From positions 265,987 to 329,986 of the forward strand of contig JAHRHY010000027.1 of NCBI GenBank assembly GCA_019671135.1: 64,000 nt of DNA. Direction: 5' to 3'. This document shows positions 24,334 to 37,126 of this stretch, piece after piece. A program made the translations under genes and the position numbers. The notes under the pieces are model-generated. The model had not been told where the DNA came from. It saw only the letters and a program-made list of their open reading frames with translations, and did no database searches. Positions within the stretch are counted from its first letter, which is position 1. Each line of letters opens with the position of its first letter. This DNA comes from Linnemannia hyalina (Eukaryota; Mortierellomycota; Mortierellomycetes; Mortierellales; Mortierellaceae).

Positions 24334-24556
24334 AAAGAAGCTCTGAACCCAACCACCTCGTCCGCTAAAATGCACATTTTGCTAACGAGAACCTGGGACA
24401 CAATCTCACCTTTTACTAAGGAAGCTCCCTTCGTCCAAAAAAAGGAAGCGCTTTACAAAAAAGGGTTTCCTTAGTAAAAGGTGAGATTGTGTCCCAGGTT
24501 CTCGTTAGCAAAATGTGCATTTTAGCGGACGAGGTGGTTGGGACCAGAGCTTCCTT
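24334..24556. repeat. Perfect-arm inverted repeat (hairpin-forming, MITE-like)
   Basis: The arm at 24,334-24,422 is the reverse complement of 24,467-24,556 with only a few mismatches near the outer ends; about 75 bases in the middle match exactly. The 44-base loop is A/G-rich. No transposase is present. It lies in the 5' flank of HGT/HCGC copy A. Confidence 0.85.
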
Positions 24557-26015
24557 TTCACAGGGACACTTTTGGTGGCGCATCTGGCAAGGGATCTCAA
24601 ATCGGAATCGGGCGCTTGGTGATGTCAAGGTATCATTCCAACAGTCACACTTGGTAAGCGGCGAGCATATCGCTTCGTACTTTGCCCGTGTCCCAATTCA
24701 ACTTTTTTTATTTTTTATCTTTTTTTTGACGGAGAAGGATCGGGGTGGTCAAGGGCTGGTTACATTTATTCTTTCTTTTCCTTTTCCTTGTTTCCATTCA
24801 ACAAACAGAAACACAATACATGCCTGCAATGCCCGTAAATTTGAGACCAATGTCATCGTCGTGCGCATGTTTTAGTTTTCTCATTCTTCTCCCTCGCTCT
24901 TTGATAGTCAGGAAGGATAGCATATGATTTCCGAATTCAGCCTTGGTCATCGTGTATCCCCTTGTTCCCTGTTGAAGAAATCTAATGGTGCAAGAATGGA
25001 GGGGTTGACATTAGAGGGGAATGACTTGTGTAGGTGTGGTTATGACATGAGAGGATTGTGTCATTTAGGGACGCTGGAAACAACTGTGGGAATATGAGTT
25101 GGATTGCGTTGGGCGCAGAAGAGACCAGGAAAATGAAAAAAGATCAACCAACGGGTGTCCAAATTGAGGTAAATGGAGTATTTCTGTTTTGCAGAAATGA
25201 AAAAAGGCTTCTTATTTGTGGTTCCGGTGAGAAGGATTTCTTTTCCCTAATGGTGACCGCATTCACATCTATTCTCCGCTCAATTCGGACATTCTCCGTG
25301 TGTACGACCACCACTCCTATGTCGATTAAGTGAAGGAGAGGGAGAAGGAACTCAATGCCCCAGGTGACAAGCATTGAAAAGGGCTAGCATTGTTCACGAC
25401 AAGATAAAAGATGACGGCGATGGTTGCGGTGCAGTGAGTTCACATTCGCATTAGTGCCCTTCCTCCTTGGCTGGCTCCTCTCCACGGAAGATTACGCGAC
25501 CGAGAAATTGGTGTTTTGTCCGTTCATTTCCGAATGGGTCATCAGTTCATGATGACAATGGACAAATAGGGTGCATTGGAGGTGTAGGATTGACACGGGC
25601 AGGACACGGATTCATCCCTTCTTTCTCCTCTCTCTATCCCTTGGTGCCCTTGCAGAGTCTATTTTGAATGACTTTGTTGTTTACGTGGGAGAAAAGGTAG
25701 AGGAATCGGAAGGACCAGACACAGGTGTTTAGGCGTTTGGTATTACGCGGCAGCTGGCTGTCAATAGGGAAAAGTAAAGAAAGAATAGCTGTATGCTATT
25801 CATTCACACGCTCTTTACAGTTGCAATATACTCACACGCGAACAACCCAACAACGAACACGAGAAAGAAGGAAAAAATAACGCCTCAATGACCAATTGCT
25901 CCGAAGGAAGTAAGGAAGCCAAAGGGAAGGGAGGGAGCTTTGAATTGAGTATATGCGTATTTGTGTGAGTGCTATTCTCGACAATGATGGAGTTAAACCT
26001 GTCTGGAACCATGCA
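24557..26015. other. Intergenic region upstream of malate dehydrogenase
   Basis: Nearly 1.5 kb with no supportable gene. It spans the right side of the hairpin element and the promoter of the malate dehydrogenase gene. Open frames are short and lack motifs. Confidence 0.4.
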
Positions 26016-26024
26016 TATATAAAG
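26016..26024 (+). promoter_or_regulatory. TATA box of the malate dehydrogenase gene
   Basis: TATATAAAG lies about 120 bases before the ATG at 26,144, followed by a CT-rich leader, a typical layout for a highly expressed fungal metabolic gene. Confidence 0.65.
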
Positions 26025-26143
26025 GAACACCTTTTGTCCACTATTCCACTTCTTCTTTCCACACTCATCCTTTTCTTCTCTCAAGCACCCAACAACCAGC
26101 TCACCCAACCGACCACCTTCATACCACATACACAAACATCAAC

Positions 26144-28250
26144 ATGGTAAGTTACATTGCATCATTTCCGCCTCAGGGCTGGCGAAAAGGATGGAGATTT
26201 GAGTCTCTTAAAAGGGGTATCAAAAATGAAAGACTGTGCACAAAGCAAAGAAGGACGAGACGTGCGCAATGCTTTTCGCCCTCCTCTCTTTTTGTTTTTC
26301 TTTATCAAATACACACCTTTTCTCCTTTTTACTTTTCACTTTTCCTTTCTTCCCTTCCTTCCCTCCTCTCCACTTCTCTTTCGCAAGCCCATTCCTCGTT
26401 CTCATCTTCTTTCCTTCTTGACCTCGTTCGCCGCTCATTCATCTTTTCCTTCTACCCATTTCAAACGCGACCACCAAAGTACGAAATACAAAAAGAAAGA
26501 AAAAAAACTCCGAAAGTTAACACCGCTTCTCGTTCCACTACTATTTGCTCCAGTCTCCAGCTCCTGAAAACAACATGGTCAAAGGTACGTCAAGGACAAC
26601 TCTCCACCTCGTTCTACGATAGCGACAGCCAACGTACAAGTATTCAGATACTAACCCACGCCTCTTGTCCGAAATTCCTTCATAACAACAAATAGTCGTC
26701 GTTTGCGGCGCTGCCGGAGGAATCGGACAGCCCCTCTCTTTGCTCTTGAAGCAGTCTGACTTGATCACCGACTTGGCACTCTACGATGTCGTCAACGCCC
26801 CCGGAGTCGCCGCCGATCTCTCGCACATCAACACAAAGTCCAGAGTCACCGGACATGGCAAGGACGACATGGATGCTGCCTTGAAGGATGCCCACACCGT
26901 CGTCATCCCCGCTGGTGTCCCCCGCAAGCCTGGCATGACCCGTGACGATCTCTTCAAGGTACACACCTACACATGGATATGAAAAAGACTTTATTTTGCT
27001 TGTTGTTTGATGGTTGCTACGGAAGCACTAGCAAGGGAAGAGTGCAGAACTAACAGGACTCGATTGAACAAACAACCAACGCGATACTTGCGAATGTAGA
27101 TCAACGCTGGCATTATCGCCGGCTTGGCCGAGGGTATTGCCAAGAACTGCCCTGGTGCATTCGTCCTCGTCATTTCCAACCCTGTTAACTCGACCGTCCC
27201 CATCGTCGCTGAGGTCCTCAAGAAGCATGGCGTCTTCAACCCCAAGAAGTAAGCACCTTTGTATTACCCATACTCCTCTCGACATTACCAGTCTCTTTCT
27301 GAACAATTGGGCCCAATCGAATGTTCTCTTGAGTCATACCCCGCACTTTGAAAGTAGAGCAATTTTACTTATTTTTGGGTGTGGGATATGTATGGTCCGT
27401 TCTCTTTTCTCTTTGTTTGGTTGGATATGGGGGGATCCAACTTTGCCCAGAATGACTCCACATTCTCCGCCTTACCCCAGTCGTATTTTGTTGTTCAATG
27501 CTCCCAATGGATCCAGGGATGCCTAAAAACAAACAAACAAACCCCACCTTTTCATCCTCCCCCCCACTTTCGCCCTCTTGCTGAGCATCAAGCTACCTAT
27601 GCCAGTCAGTTCACAATGACCATACACACGCCAAAAGGGCTTTTATGGCTAACCACTACCTGTTGACTCAACTCTAAAAATGAAATAGGGTCTTTGGTAT
27701 CAGCACCTTGGATGTCGTCCGCTCTTCCAGATTCGTCTCTGAGGTCAACCCCTCTGTTGACCCCAAGTCCACCCGTATCACTGTTGTTGGTGGACACTCT
27801 GGTATCACCATTGTCCCTATTCTCTCCAAGATCCCCGGCTTTGTCGAGGGTCTCACCAAGGAGCAATTGGATGCCTTGACCTACCGCATCCAGTACGGAG
27901 GAGATGAGGTCGTGAAGGCCAAGGACGGCGCTGGATCTGCTACCTTGTCGATGGCCTATGCCGGAGCCCGTTTCGCTCTTACTCTTCTCGAGGCCACTGT
28001 TGCCGGCAAGACTGGATTGGTCGAGTCTTCGTATGTCAACCTCGATGCTGATAAGGAGAGCACCGCCGCCTTCAAGGCCGAGCACGGTTTGGACTACTTT
28101 GCCTTGGATGTTGAGTTTGGCAAGGAAGGTGTCAAGCACATTTTGCCCCTTCCCCAGGTCTCTACCTATGAGCAAACCTTGTTGGATGCTGCTTACCCCG
28201 AGCTCAAGACCAACATCACCAAGGGTGCCTCGTTCGTCATCGGTGCCTAA
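26144..28250 (+). CDS. Malate dehydrogenase (NAD-dependent)
   Basis: Catalyses the reversible oxidation of malate to oxaloacetate with NAD. Exons are 26144-26146, 26554-26584, 26696-26958, 27100-27248 and 27689-28250, in phase, for 335 residues. The first exon is just the ATG, followed at once by GTAAGT and a 407-nt intron; the next exon gives [10 protein letters not shown]. The second in-frame ATG (26,575) would work alone. Motifs: NAD-binding GAAGGIGQP (16-24), substrate-binding [21 protein letters not shown], active-site VVGGHSG and C-terminal helix AAYPELKTN. There is no clear presequence and no SKL-type C terminus (ends VIGA), so a cytosolic enzyme is the simplest reading, although the sequence is of the mitochondrial/bacterial MDH class. 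Confidence 0.93.
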
Positions 28251-28316
28251 ATTACTGTAGATATCATTTTGTCAAAAGTAGCACGATATCCCTCAATCTC
28301 TCTTCTCTCTCACTCT

Positions 28317-28368
28317 CGTACATACACATACATACACATACACACATACACACATACACACATACACA
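28317..28368. repeat. Microsatellite (CACATA)n / (CA)n
   Basis: Imperfect CACATA and CA repeats in the 3' flank of malate dehydrogenase, about 70 bases past the stop. An AATAAA follows near 28,388. Confidence 0.8.
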
Positions 28369-28744
28369 ACAACAAAATTCTGTAACATAATAAAACTCGT
28401 TTGTCTTCAATGGCCGTTTACCACGTTATGTTGTCTGTTGCCTTGCAAGCAATGTTTGGACTTCGGACACGACGATAGTTCATGAATAGAGAAGACGCGC
28501 TTGAAATTGACTGAAGTGACTGTCATTCGTAGGGTTTGTTGACATTTTTGAGAGAGTGCATGCGGCCTCTATTTTTCTTTTTTTTTCTTCCTGTTGTTGA
28601 CCATTCCCTCTCCTCTCAACCCAACTCACCTTCGACACTCTACGGCCCCCGTCTCCAGGATACAAAAGGAGCCGAAAAGAAACGCCTCTTCTATTCAACG
28701 CCACAAATAACCTATTCATTGCCAACACACAAAAGTCATCTACG

Positions 28745-30224
28745 ATGAACGTTTCATTCCACTCGCCCGCACCCAGGACAGCTATCTCGGGCAGCAAGGC
28801 CCATAGGCAGAGTAAACAGCACGGATTGGAGGATATGGAGCTCGACGGCGACCATGAGGATGGTGCCAACGGATCTGGTGTCAAGGCCTCCACACTCCAC
28901 GTCGTCACGCCAGGAGAGGTCATCACCAACGATACAGCCTTCATGAGGTACACAAGACTTCTAGACCACTCTGAGCAAAGAAAAGTGAGCGTTGATTTGC
29001 TTCATCTATGTGAAGACTGGATGGCTAACCGTATTACTTGTGTACTTGTAATACTAATACTCGTAGGGGTCACGGAACATATATCGAGAACGAGAAGGTG
29101 GTCTCAAGTGTTGCTGGAGTGGTGGATCGCGTCAACAAATTGATCTCTGTCAGACCATTGCACACAAGGTACATTTTCGGCCCATACCTGCTTCATTGCG
29201 AGGGAACAGTGTATTTGATGTCTTGCAGGAAAGGACATTTTGGACTAACGCACTGCCTCGTTTACTTTTGCCTGCTTTAGATACACTGGAGAGATTGGAG
29301 ATGTTGTGGTGGGCAGGATTACAGAGGTTGCACAGAAGCGGTGGAAGGTCGATGTGAGCGCACGTCAGGATGCGATCTTAATGTTGAGTTCTATCAACTT
29401 GCCCGGAGGAGTTCAGGTACAATAACATGGATTTTTCTTTGTCGGTTGTCCGTTGAGCCGGGGATACAGTCATTCTCTGGATTATAGATCTGGACTATGT
29501 GCTTAAACTAACAGCAACAACCTCCATTTTTACTGACGAATCGTTTTTGTAGAGGAGAAAACAAGAGTCTGACGAGTTGCAGATGCGCAGTTTCTTCATG
29601 GAGGGCGACTTGGTTGTGGCAGAGGTTCAGGCGTTCTTTGGAGATGGTGCCTATTCTCTCCACACCCGTAGTTTGAAGTACGGCAAGCTCAGGAACGGAA
29701 CTTTTATCTCTGTGCCTCCAGCGTTGGTTCAGCGCTGCAAATCGCATTTCCATTCGTTGGCCTGTGGAGTTGATGTGATCTTGGGTCTTAACGGGTACAT
29801 CTGGGTCAGTGCTCACGTCCCCCAGAACTTGGATGAGATTGATACCGAGCTCGTGTATTCCAACAAGAACAAGGTGAGGCGTCTTATTAGCGGACTTTGA
29901 TTTTGAACAGGCGGATTGTCTGTTGTGACAATTAATTATGCAAAAAAAAAAAAACGCGTGTAGTTAACCATTTTTCGATTTTTTTTTTTTTTTGATGCGG
30001 GATACTTTCAGGAGGATATTACACCTAGGGACAGAGAGTCGATTGCTCGTGTCGGCAACTGTATCCGGGCGCTCGCGGATGAGTTCATCTTTATCAACGA
30101 TACCATCATCTCGTTCGCATATGAGGCCTCATTACAGTACAAACTCAAGGACATGAACAAGAAGGAGATCATGCATGCGATCGCAACAGAGGCTACCACT
30201 GCCGTCGATAACATGAAGGGATAA
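28745..30224 (+). CDS. RRP4: Exosome complex subunit Rrp4
   Basis: Rrp4 is one of the three S1/KH cap subunits of the RNA exosome, which trims and degrades RNA 3' to 5' in nucleus and cytoplasm. Exons are 28745-28947, 29067-29168, 29281-29416, 29553-29873 and 30012-30224; phase closes and gives 324 residues. Features: N-terminal strands around VVTPGEVI and [20 protein letters not shown], the S1 domain [20 protein letters not shown] with [16 protein letters not shown], the [19 protein letters not shown] [13 protein letters not shown], and the KH-like C-terminal region with [10 protein letters not shown]. Length is close to yeast Rrp4 (359) and human EXOSC2 (293). The start is the first ATG of a 67-codon exon with a polar N-terminal tail. 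Confidence 0.93.
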
Positions 30225-31432
30225 AGCGGGAGGGTTCGGATTTCTCGCGCTACCACAGCACAAAAAAAAAATAAAGTACAAGCTCAAAATCTCACGGACT
30301 TTTTCGATCGTTATTGCTGTAGAGCAGTTGGTTCTTTGACGCATCACGTCGCAGAATGAATTATGCCGCCGCACGCGATCGTCGAGTTGATTTACCTTCT
30401 TGATCATGTGGAAGCGCAGTGTGTGTAAAGATGAGGAAAGAACGAACAACAAAAGCAGCGTGCGAACGCAAACGCTCGTCCCCAGAGAAAAAGACGAGGA
30501 AGGAACAAAAAGAAAGCAAGGCTAACGCGCACCCCATACACGACCACTCAAAAGAGAAAGGAAGTCGGAGTGCGTGGAGAGCGAAATGTCTGTAAGGGAG
30601 ATAGAGGAGAAACGGTGGATATCAGACAAACAACGCAGACGTGCACTCCGACAAAGAAACACGAAGAAGGAAGAAAGGAAGTGTGGGAGAGGACGACGTA
30701 AACACATATATCACACGCTCTCTTCCTTTTTCTGTTGAAAGGGAAAAGAAGGAAGGAGGGAATGAAAGGAAAGTGTTTATCATATCAAGTGTTGCTGAAG
30801 CAGCGAGTGAGGTCCAAACGGTAGAGGCGAGTGCCAAGAGGAGGGGCAGAAGAGGAGTGAAAAGAAAACAATACTAGTGGCAGGAGAGCTCGCTTCGCTT
30901 TCACGAGATTCATTACACAGACGCGCTCTTTATGCATGCAGCAAAGAAGCAAAAGACAGGATGCTTGTTCAACGATCTCCCGGTGTAGGTTTAGAAGAAA
31001 AAAAAGGTACACCCAACACGACCTAACCTGGCGGGCCGGTGTTTCAAGTCTGTCATTCCTGAAATGCCAGTTTCATTTACATCTTCCGCGGTGTGTTTGA
31101 CCAGCATCCCACTCAAGGAATGATATTGTATATCCGAGAGCTCCAAGTACCAGAATGGTATCCTCAACATGACATGGGATGCTCCACAACTTGTAGCACT
31201 TGAGGTTCGCCCAATGATGCAGCACAATCCGTCCGCAAAACGTTGTGTCGGCCAAAAAATATATACTATGTTCGTGAGGTGTACCAGTTCACGATCGCAG
31301 TTCGAATCGTCGTCCTCGCCCTCATGAAAGTTGTCAAAAATAAAATAAAATAAAAATACAAAAATGCGGTTTATGCTGAAATGGGAAAAAAAAATATGCT
31401 GTGTCCATGAATTATTCGCGTTCCTTCTCCTT
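30225..31432. other. Intergenic region with one short unexplained frame
   Basis: Mostly purine-rich sequence between the convergent ends of RRP4 (+) and PET127 (-). On the minus strand, 31,264-31,073 reads about 60 codons of unbiased composition (LADTTFCGRIVLHHWANLKC...) ending in TGA. No start, splice partner or known match was evident. It may be a relic exon. Confidence 0.4.
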
Positions 31433-34400
31433 CTACTCATCGACCACAGCGCTGCTATTACTGCTCACAGCACTGTCGCTCAAAAGCTCCAACTCCAGTT
31501 CCGGTTTCGACTCAGACTTCGACTCGGACTTCGACTCGGACTCGACAATATCGGCTCTGTCCTCGTTCTTGTCTCCATCGTTCAAGAGCTGCTTGGTCGT
31601 CGCATACAAGGCTGGATCAAAGATCCTCGGCAAATACCCCATCTCCTTGAGCTCATTATCGCTAAACGACTTCTCGGCGTAATAAATCTGTGACAACACC
31701 GCCTTCTTGATCGCATCGCCCCGGTTCAAGCTATTAAACTTCTCCTGCGAAGATATCATCTTCTCCGAGACCATCAGTCCGTTCGCAACTCTCTTCAGCG
31801 TTGCCTCATCCTCGACCGCCACAAACTCCTTGAAGGCAGCCAGGGGGGCAGCATCGTCCTTCAGCGCCAAGACCTTGTGGATCCAGTTGTGGTAAAAGTC
31901 CAAATGCAACTTGTACCGGAACCGACCCGTTTCTGCGTGCAAGATCCGGCCCAATGCGCGATCGCTCTGGTCAGCAGATGGTGTGATACCCATATACCCC
32001 GCGATCCGGTGCAGGGTTGGTTTGTCCAGGGCTGCATAATCGACTCCACGGACGGGGATCTCCATCAACTTGAACCGAATGTCCTCAAATGGCGTCAAAC
32101 TCTTGATCAGGTCGTCGTGGAAACCAGAGAGATGTTTCAGACGCAACGAATCCTCGGGTGAGAGCGATGCAGACTTCTGGTAGGAATCGCGAATGAACGA
32201 GAGATCCTCGCGGGGGATCTTGGTCATGTGGCCGTTGGAAAAGCGGCGGTAGTAGACCGCAAGAACCTTCTCGGCTGTAGGCACCTCTGATTCGGGGGAG
32301 GTACTCTTGGGGTCGCCGGTTGCGTCAGTTTTGACTGGTTTAGAGACGGCGGAGGGTTTGGCTGTGGCACCAGCAGCGGAAGGTGAGGCAACAGCCTTGG
32401 GGATAATCTCCTTCAACTTGCGAGCCATGGATGCCGTGATAGAGTCACCTTGGTTGTCCTTGTCGATCTTGGCGGCAGGTTGAGCACCCTTGGCCTTCTT
32501 GTCGGGCTTGGCCTTCTTATCGGTCTTGGCTACGGCTTTAGCATCCTTAGGTGCTTCTGCAGGCGCAGGTTTAGGTTTGACTACAGGTGCAGTAATGGCG
32601 TCAGAAATCTTGATATATCCCTTGGGCTCCCAGATCAAAAACTCCTTGTCAGCCTGCCTCCGCTCCTCATCCTCTTCCTTGAGTCGTCCTTGCTCACTAA
32701 TCCTGCGGAACTGGTCCCTCATGATATCGCGCCTAGAAGCCGCACGGGCAAGCGACTCAAGCTTGAGTTCCGAATCCTCCTCTCCTGCCTCAAACGCCTT
32801 CTCAGCAAGCGCCTCCCTCGCAGCATCATCAAGCATGATCTCGGCTTGAATCGCCTTCATCCGGCGGTACTCGCTCATCATATGCGGCTTCTTCAGCTCC
32901 GCAATCTTATACCGCAGCTCCCACCTGTCGGTGCCTCGTTCGTTCAGATCAAAAGGTCCGATGACGGTCGAGTTGTTGACGTTGGAGTAGCAGACAATCT
33001 GCCACAGACTGAGCTCTGCGTTGGGTTGCATCTCTGGTGCTCCCGCTTCGTCAAATTCCACCATCACGTTCCTACCCTGCGCCGATGTCTTGGCTCCCAA
33101 AGGCAAAGTCTCGACCCAAACATTCATACTCTGGACGGTCTCATCCGTGTCAACAGTGATCCTCAGGTCCTGATTGGGGTATTTGGCGGTAATCTCATCC
33201 AGGGTGCGATTAAATAACCGAAGCTGGTTCTTGAAACATTCATCGCCCATCACGCTCGATCCAAACAACCGCGAGTCCATCTCATCCAGAGAAATGTACT
33301 GGAATCCAAAGATCCTGGCCGTATTGTGGAAGGCGACAAAGATCCCGTCCATCTGCCCGATCCTGACCTGGAGACTGTACTTCAAGAACGCCGATCGCAT
33401 CATGTCGTAGTATTCGCGCTCAAAACTCTCCAGATACCCGTGCGCCTTGCGAAGCTGGTATCCTTGGTTGAGTTCATAGTTGTGGACATCCAGGCGGATT
33501 GCCACTGCGGCACGGGTCTTGAGATCGAACGTTTTGCCCGGAAGCCGTGGATCTTCACAGTCCAGCTGTGAACGGAGCAGGAAGTTGTCGACAGAGATGT
33601 AGTTGAACGCCTCGAGTTGATCTCTCTCCTCTGGTGTGACCATCCAAGAATTCGCCTTTGTAAACCTTGAAAATTCTTGTGGCGTGCTAGTCAACATCTT
33701 TTCCATGGACTTTCCCTTTTGTGCCATAGAGCGATAAACAACGTATGTTAGTGGGGCCAATCTTGCAATCAATGAGCGACGGGCATTTGTCGATGGATCA
33801 TAATCAAACCCGCTTACAAGTTGCATCAAGACTGTCGATGAATCAAAAGTCTTATCGGCGTCAATTGCATAGTATCCATCGCCCTTGTGCACCAACTCGA
33901 TGGTAGTCGGTGCCCTGCTCAGCCTTGTGAACCCCTTGGGCTATCGGAGAGAAGGTGTTCTTGATTAGCCAAAGCTCTGGTTACTTAACGTTCAACGCAC
34001 AATGAAATCTATGATCCATCATTCTATCGACTTACTTGAGATGTAAATGCCTCTGAAAGATGCGTTGTTTTGAGCGGCTTCCATCCAGAGATCAAAAAGT
34101 AGTATTGGGACAGGATAGAGGTCATGGATGAGGTCGATCCCATGTACTTTCCGTGACGACTCCGCAAAATGTTGAGCAGTGCTGGATCCATCGACGATGT
34201 TTTGTAGGCAGGCAATGCGTCGTAATCGAAGTCCTTGGGCTGGCAGATTGATCGCAGATAGGGGTCAAAGTTGAACACGGACGACCGTGGATCCTGCAGC
34301 CAATGAACACCTGGGCTGTGTGAAGTGGAAAAAAAAAGGTGACTTGTTAGTTGGGCTCACAAACATAAGGTTGGATCGTTGTATGCTGTGAACGCGGTTC

Positions 34401-35296
34401 CTGTGCCTCGACACTTACTTGAAAAGAACTCGGTCCAAGCCATGCTCCAACACTGCCACCTTGGGTCTCGTTTCTGGCGTAACATCTACTCAAATGAAGG
34501 AGCGTTTGTTGTTAGCTGATTCATATTCAAAGTGAACATTCCTGATATGCAGTCGTAGCGGAAACTTACTCTTGATTTCTACGTCCTTGGCTTTGACAGA
34601 TTCCCAACGAGCGTATCCGACAAGGTACTGCGCCTGAATATCCGGAATCTGAGTCTCCGCAGCGGGGTATGTGTTGGCGCGGTCATGCCGAGAGTCCGCC
34701 CTACTGCTCCATTGTGACTGACCCGTGGTTCTCAAACTAGCCTCAATGGCAGCCTCCAGCTTGTTGGCGAATGGGTCTGCCGCTGTATTTCCAAATGGAT
34801 CAATCGTTCCTCTGTCGCCATCCTCCGACTTTGATAGTCCTGCTCCCTGTCGGCTTGACTCGATCGCCTGGACCATCTGCGAACCCGATACTGAATGCGC
34901 CTTGACATAGGCAGGTCGCCTCGACCGATATCCCGAAATGTCGCCAGATCCGGTATTGCCAGACATGCGACCGCTAGAAGCATTCGAAATTCGATCGTAT
35001 GGAGCCCTGCCTCCCCTGTTATACCCGCCGCCACTACCACCAGATTTGGAACTAGGTCCAGGCTTTTTGTCATTGAAGCTCCGTTTGTGGCTGACTGATG
35101 AGGTCTTGACAGACCGGGTGCCAAGTTTGGAGTTGAAGGCTGCTGGAGATAATGTGCGCAGGGTGTGTTGATGTAGACATCTGCAGGGGAGATATTGGCG
35201 GAGGAGGAGGACGGTTGGGTATGTTGTGAAAGTCGGCGAAGCAATAGGCCTGACCCGTGGCATGGTTAGCCGAGATATTCCTACAGTTCCTGTCAT
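31433..35296 (-). CDS. PET127: Pet127-family mitochondrial RNA-processing protein
   Basis: In yeast, Pet127 is a mitochondrial membrane-associated protein needed for 5' processing and turnover of mitochondrial RNAs; the family domain is a nuclease-like fold. Exons 35296-34570, 34488-34419, 34315-34036 and 33940-31433 join in phase to about 1,194 residues. The Pet127 signature is spread over exons 3-4: FNFDPYLRSICQPKDFDYD, RHGKYMGSTSSMTSILSQYY, FLISGWKPLK, and HKGDGYYAIDADKTFDSSTV. The N terminus after the second Met (MPRVRPIASP...) is basic and Ser/Thr-rich like a presequence. A charged Lys/Ala/Pro-rich insert lies around 32,340-32,600. At the C terminus there is a short (SESK)n repeat. The protein is longer than the 800-residue yeast protein because of the disordered N-terminal and insert regions. 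Confidence 0.85.
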
Positions 35297-35726
35297 TAGT
35301 AGTATTCCACGGCTCTAGTTACTTCTCGATGCCGAGTGAATGTGTTTTTGTTGGTGGGTGATTCGTCTCTGTCCTGTTCCTAGTCCGAGGTGGCCCGTAA
35401 GTCGTGAATGGTGGAAGGTGAATGAAGGTGGCACCCATGGTCAGACAAGGGATCAGCTAAGAAAGGCGAGAAATGGACTGCTAAAAATCTGTTGACAGTA
35501 AGCCACTCCGCAGCGCACTAGGACCCCTCAATGATATCATTCAGGCACAGCACACGAACTATTCGATGCCCTTTTTATTCTGTTGAAATGCTGGGAGGGT
35601 GTGGGAGGTGTAAGGTTGTTATGCAAAATGAAATGTCTAGTTCGAAGTGTATGAAGTACCAGTACAATTGCGCCCCAAGGTTGGATCAAATAAATGCACA
35701 AGTTTGTTCGGTTGTACGACAAGCTT
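35297..35726. other. Intergenic region
   Basis: Short spacer between the start of PET127 and the 3' end of ISA2, both on the minus strand. No feature supported. Confidence 0.4.
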
Positions 35727-36625
35727 TTAGATCTTGATCTCAAATGAAGTATCACATCCGCAAGAGTGTGCTGCGTGGGGGTTGGCAAGAACCTTGAAAG
35801 CTGATCCGATCAACTCCTCAATGTAGTCAATTCTTGACCCGCTCACCATGGGTAATGTAATCGTATCAAGAACAACGCGCGCTCCGTCCTTCTCAAATAC
35901 ACTATTTTCATGCAAAAAAAGTAGTCAGACGAAACTTAGTCTCTGTCGTTTTGAACAAGAGGCACATCCAATACTGCAAGCAGGAATCCAAGCTCAAAAA
36001 GGGTCATATCGGTAATCCTTACACATCATCCTCGTTGACAGTATCCGTTAGGTCCAAGAGGTACTGGTATCCGTGACATCCGCCAGAGTCGACTGTGATC
36101 CTCAGTGCCTGCAAGGGGTTCTTTTCATTGATGGCAATCCGCTTCAGTTGCTATCAGTTAAACAATACAAAGCCGAGACAATTAGTTGGTACCATGCAGC
36201 AAATACAATTTTTTTTTTTTTTTTTTTTTTGGATTCGCATTATCCATGCATGGTTTGTCCAGTACCTTGACAGCGTTGTCTGTAATGATGACAGTCAACT
36301 CCTTTCCTGCTTCGTCATACTGAGGGTTATGGATTTTGAGCTCGGGTGTAGTTGTGGAGGGTGTAGTCGTGTCGGCGGCAGGAGCAGGGGCGGCGGCAGC
36401 ACTTGTGCTGTTGAGACGCTGTTGGTATGATACTCGGAGGATGGTGTGAGTAGGTGACAGTACGGCCTGCTTGTGGAAACTTGCCCTTGAGAGGGTGGCC
36501 AATGTACGTTGTGCTGGGCTGCAGCTTTGGGAGATAGTCGCTGCGCAGGCGATGTTGTGAAGGGGCTTTGAGACAGAGGAGTTGAGTCGAGAGACGATCC
36601 GTGTCCATGCAAGTAGAGAGGCCAT
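35727..36625 (-). CDS. ISA2: Mitochondrial iron-sulfur assembly protein Isa2
   Basis: An A-type carrier needed in mitochondria for maturing [4Fe-4S] proteins such as aconitase and lipoate synthase. Exons 36625-36266, 36150-36023 and 35901-35727 join in phase to 220 residues. The first 90 residues are basic, Ser/Ala-rich and lack acidic residues, as expected for a presequence. The HesB/IscA domain follows: ELTVIITDNAVKQLKRIA, DSGGCHGYQYLLDL (Cys145) and the C-terminal SCGCDTSFEIKI (Cys210, Cys212). The three cysteines are the ligand set of the family, and GGCHGYQY is closer to Isa2/ISCA2 than to Isa1. An unusual donor (GTGTAAGG region, used as GT/GTAAGG) ends exon 2. A T run of 22 lies in intron 1. 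Confidence 0.93.
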
Positions 36626-37126
36626 TGTGTAAGAAGAGAGTTGTGTGGATAAACGATGCCGATGTTGAGAGTGTCGTGAGAGATATTAATACGTCAGAGT
36701 AAGTGAATGAGTGAGTTTGAGCGTGAGAAGTGCGGGCTGTGTGTGCGTTTCGATGGGGAAAGAGATTGTTGAGGGGAGTGAGGAGGTGAGGGACTTTCTG
36801 AATCCCGAGAAAGGTGGTCAGGAAAGGAAAACCTCCCGAGCCAGGCCAAGGATGCGGAGCTTGTTCCACGTGACCCAACTCTATTTCCTGCTTTTCTTTT
36901 ATTTCGCCCGCACTGCATTACAAGGAACAACAACGTCGTTTGGACTCACACGCGTCGTCCTTGACCCGGTGAGGATGGGCTGTACAATCCTCATACTTTA
37001 TTGAGTGAGGTAGACTATGTGCAGGTACGAGGAACACTTCGACAGCTCCATTTTTAATGATGTGTGGTCACGGACGGCCATCTTTACCTTAAAAAAAATC
37101 ATATTGTACAAGGGAGGCTAGGCACT
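36626..37126. other. Intergenic region before the helicase relic
   Basis: Contains the ISA2 5' flank. No gene supported; short frames on both strands lack motifs. This is the last stretch before the duplicated block. Confidence 0.4.

Noticed and set aside
31290..31320. B-box-like AGTTCGAATC that might mark a tRNA
   Set aside because: No matching A-box, acceptor stem or cloverleaf pairing could be built around it on either strand.
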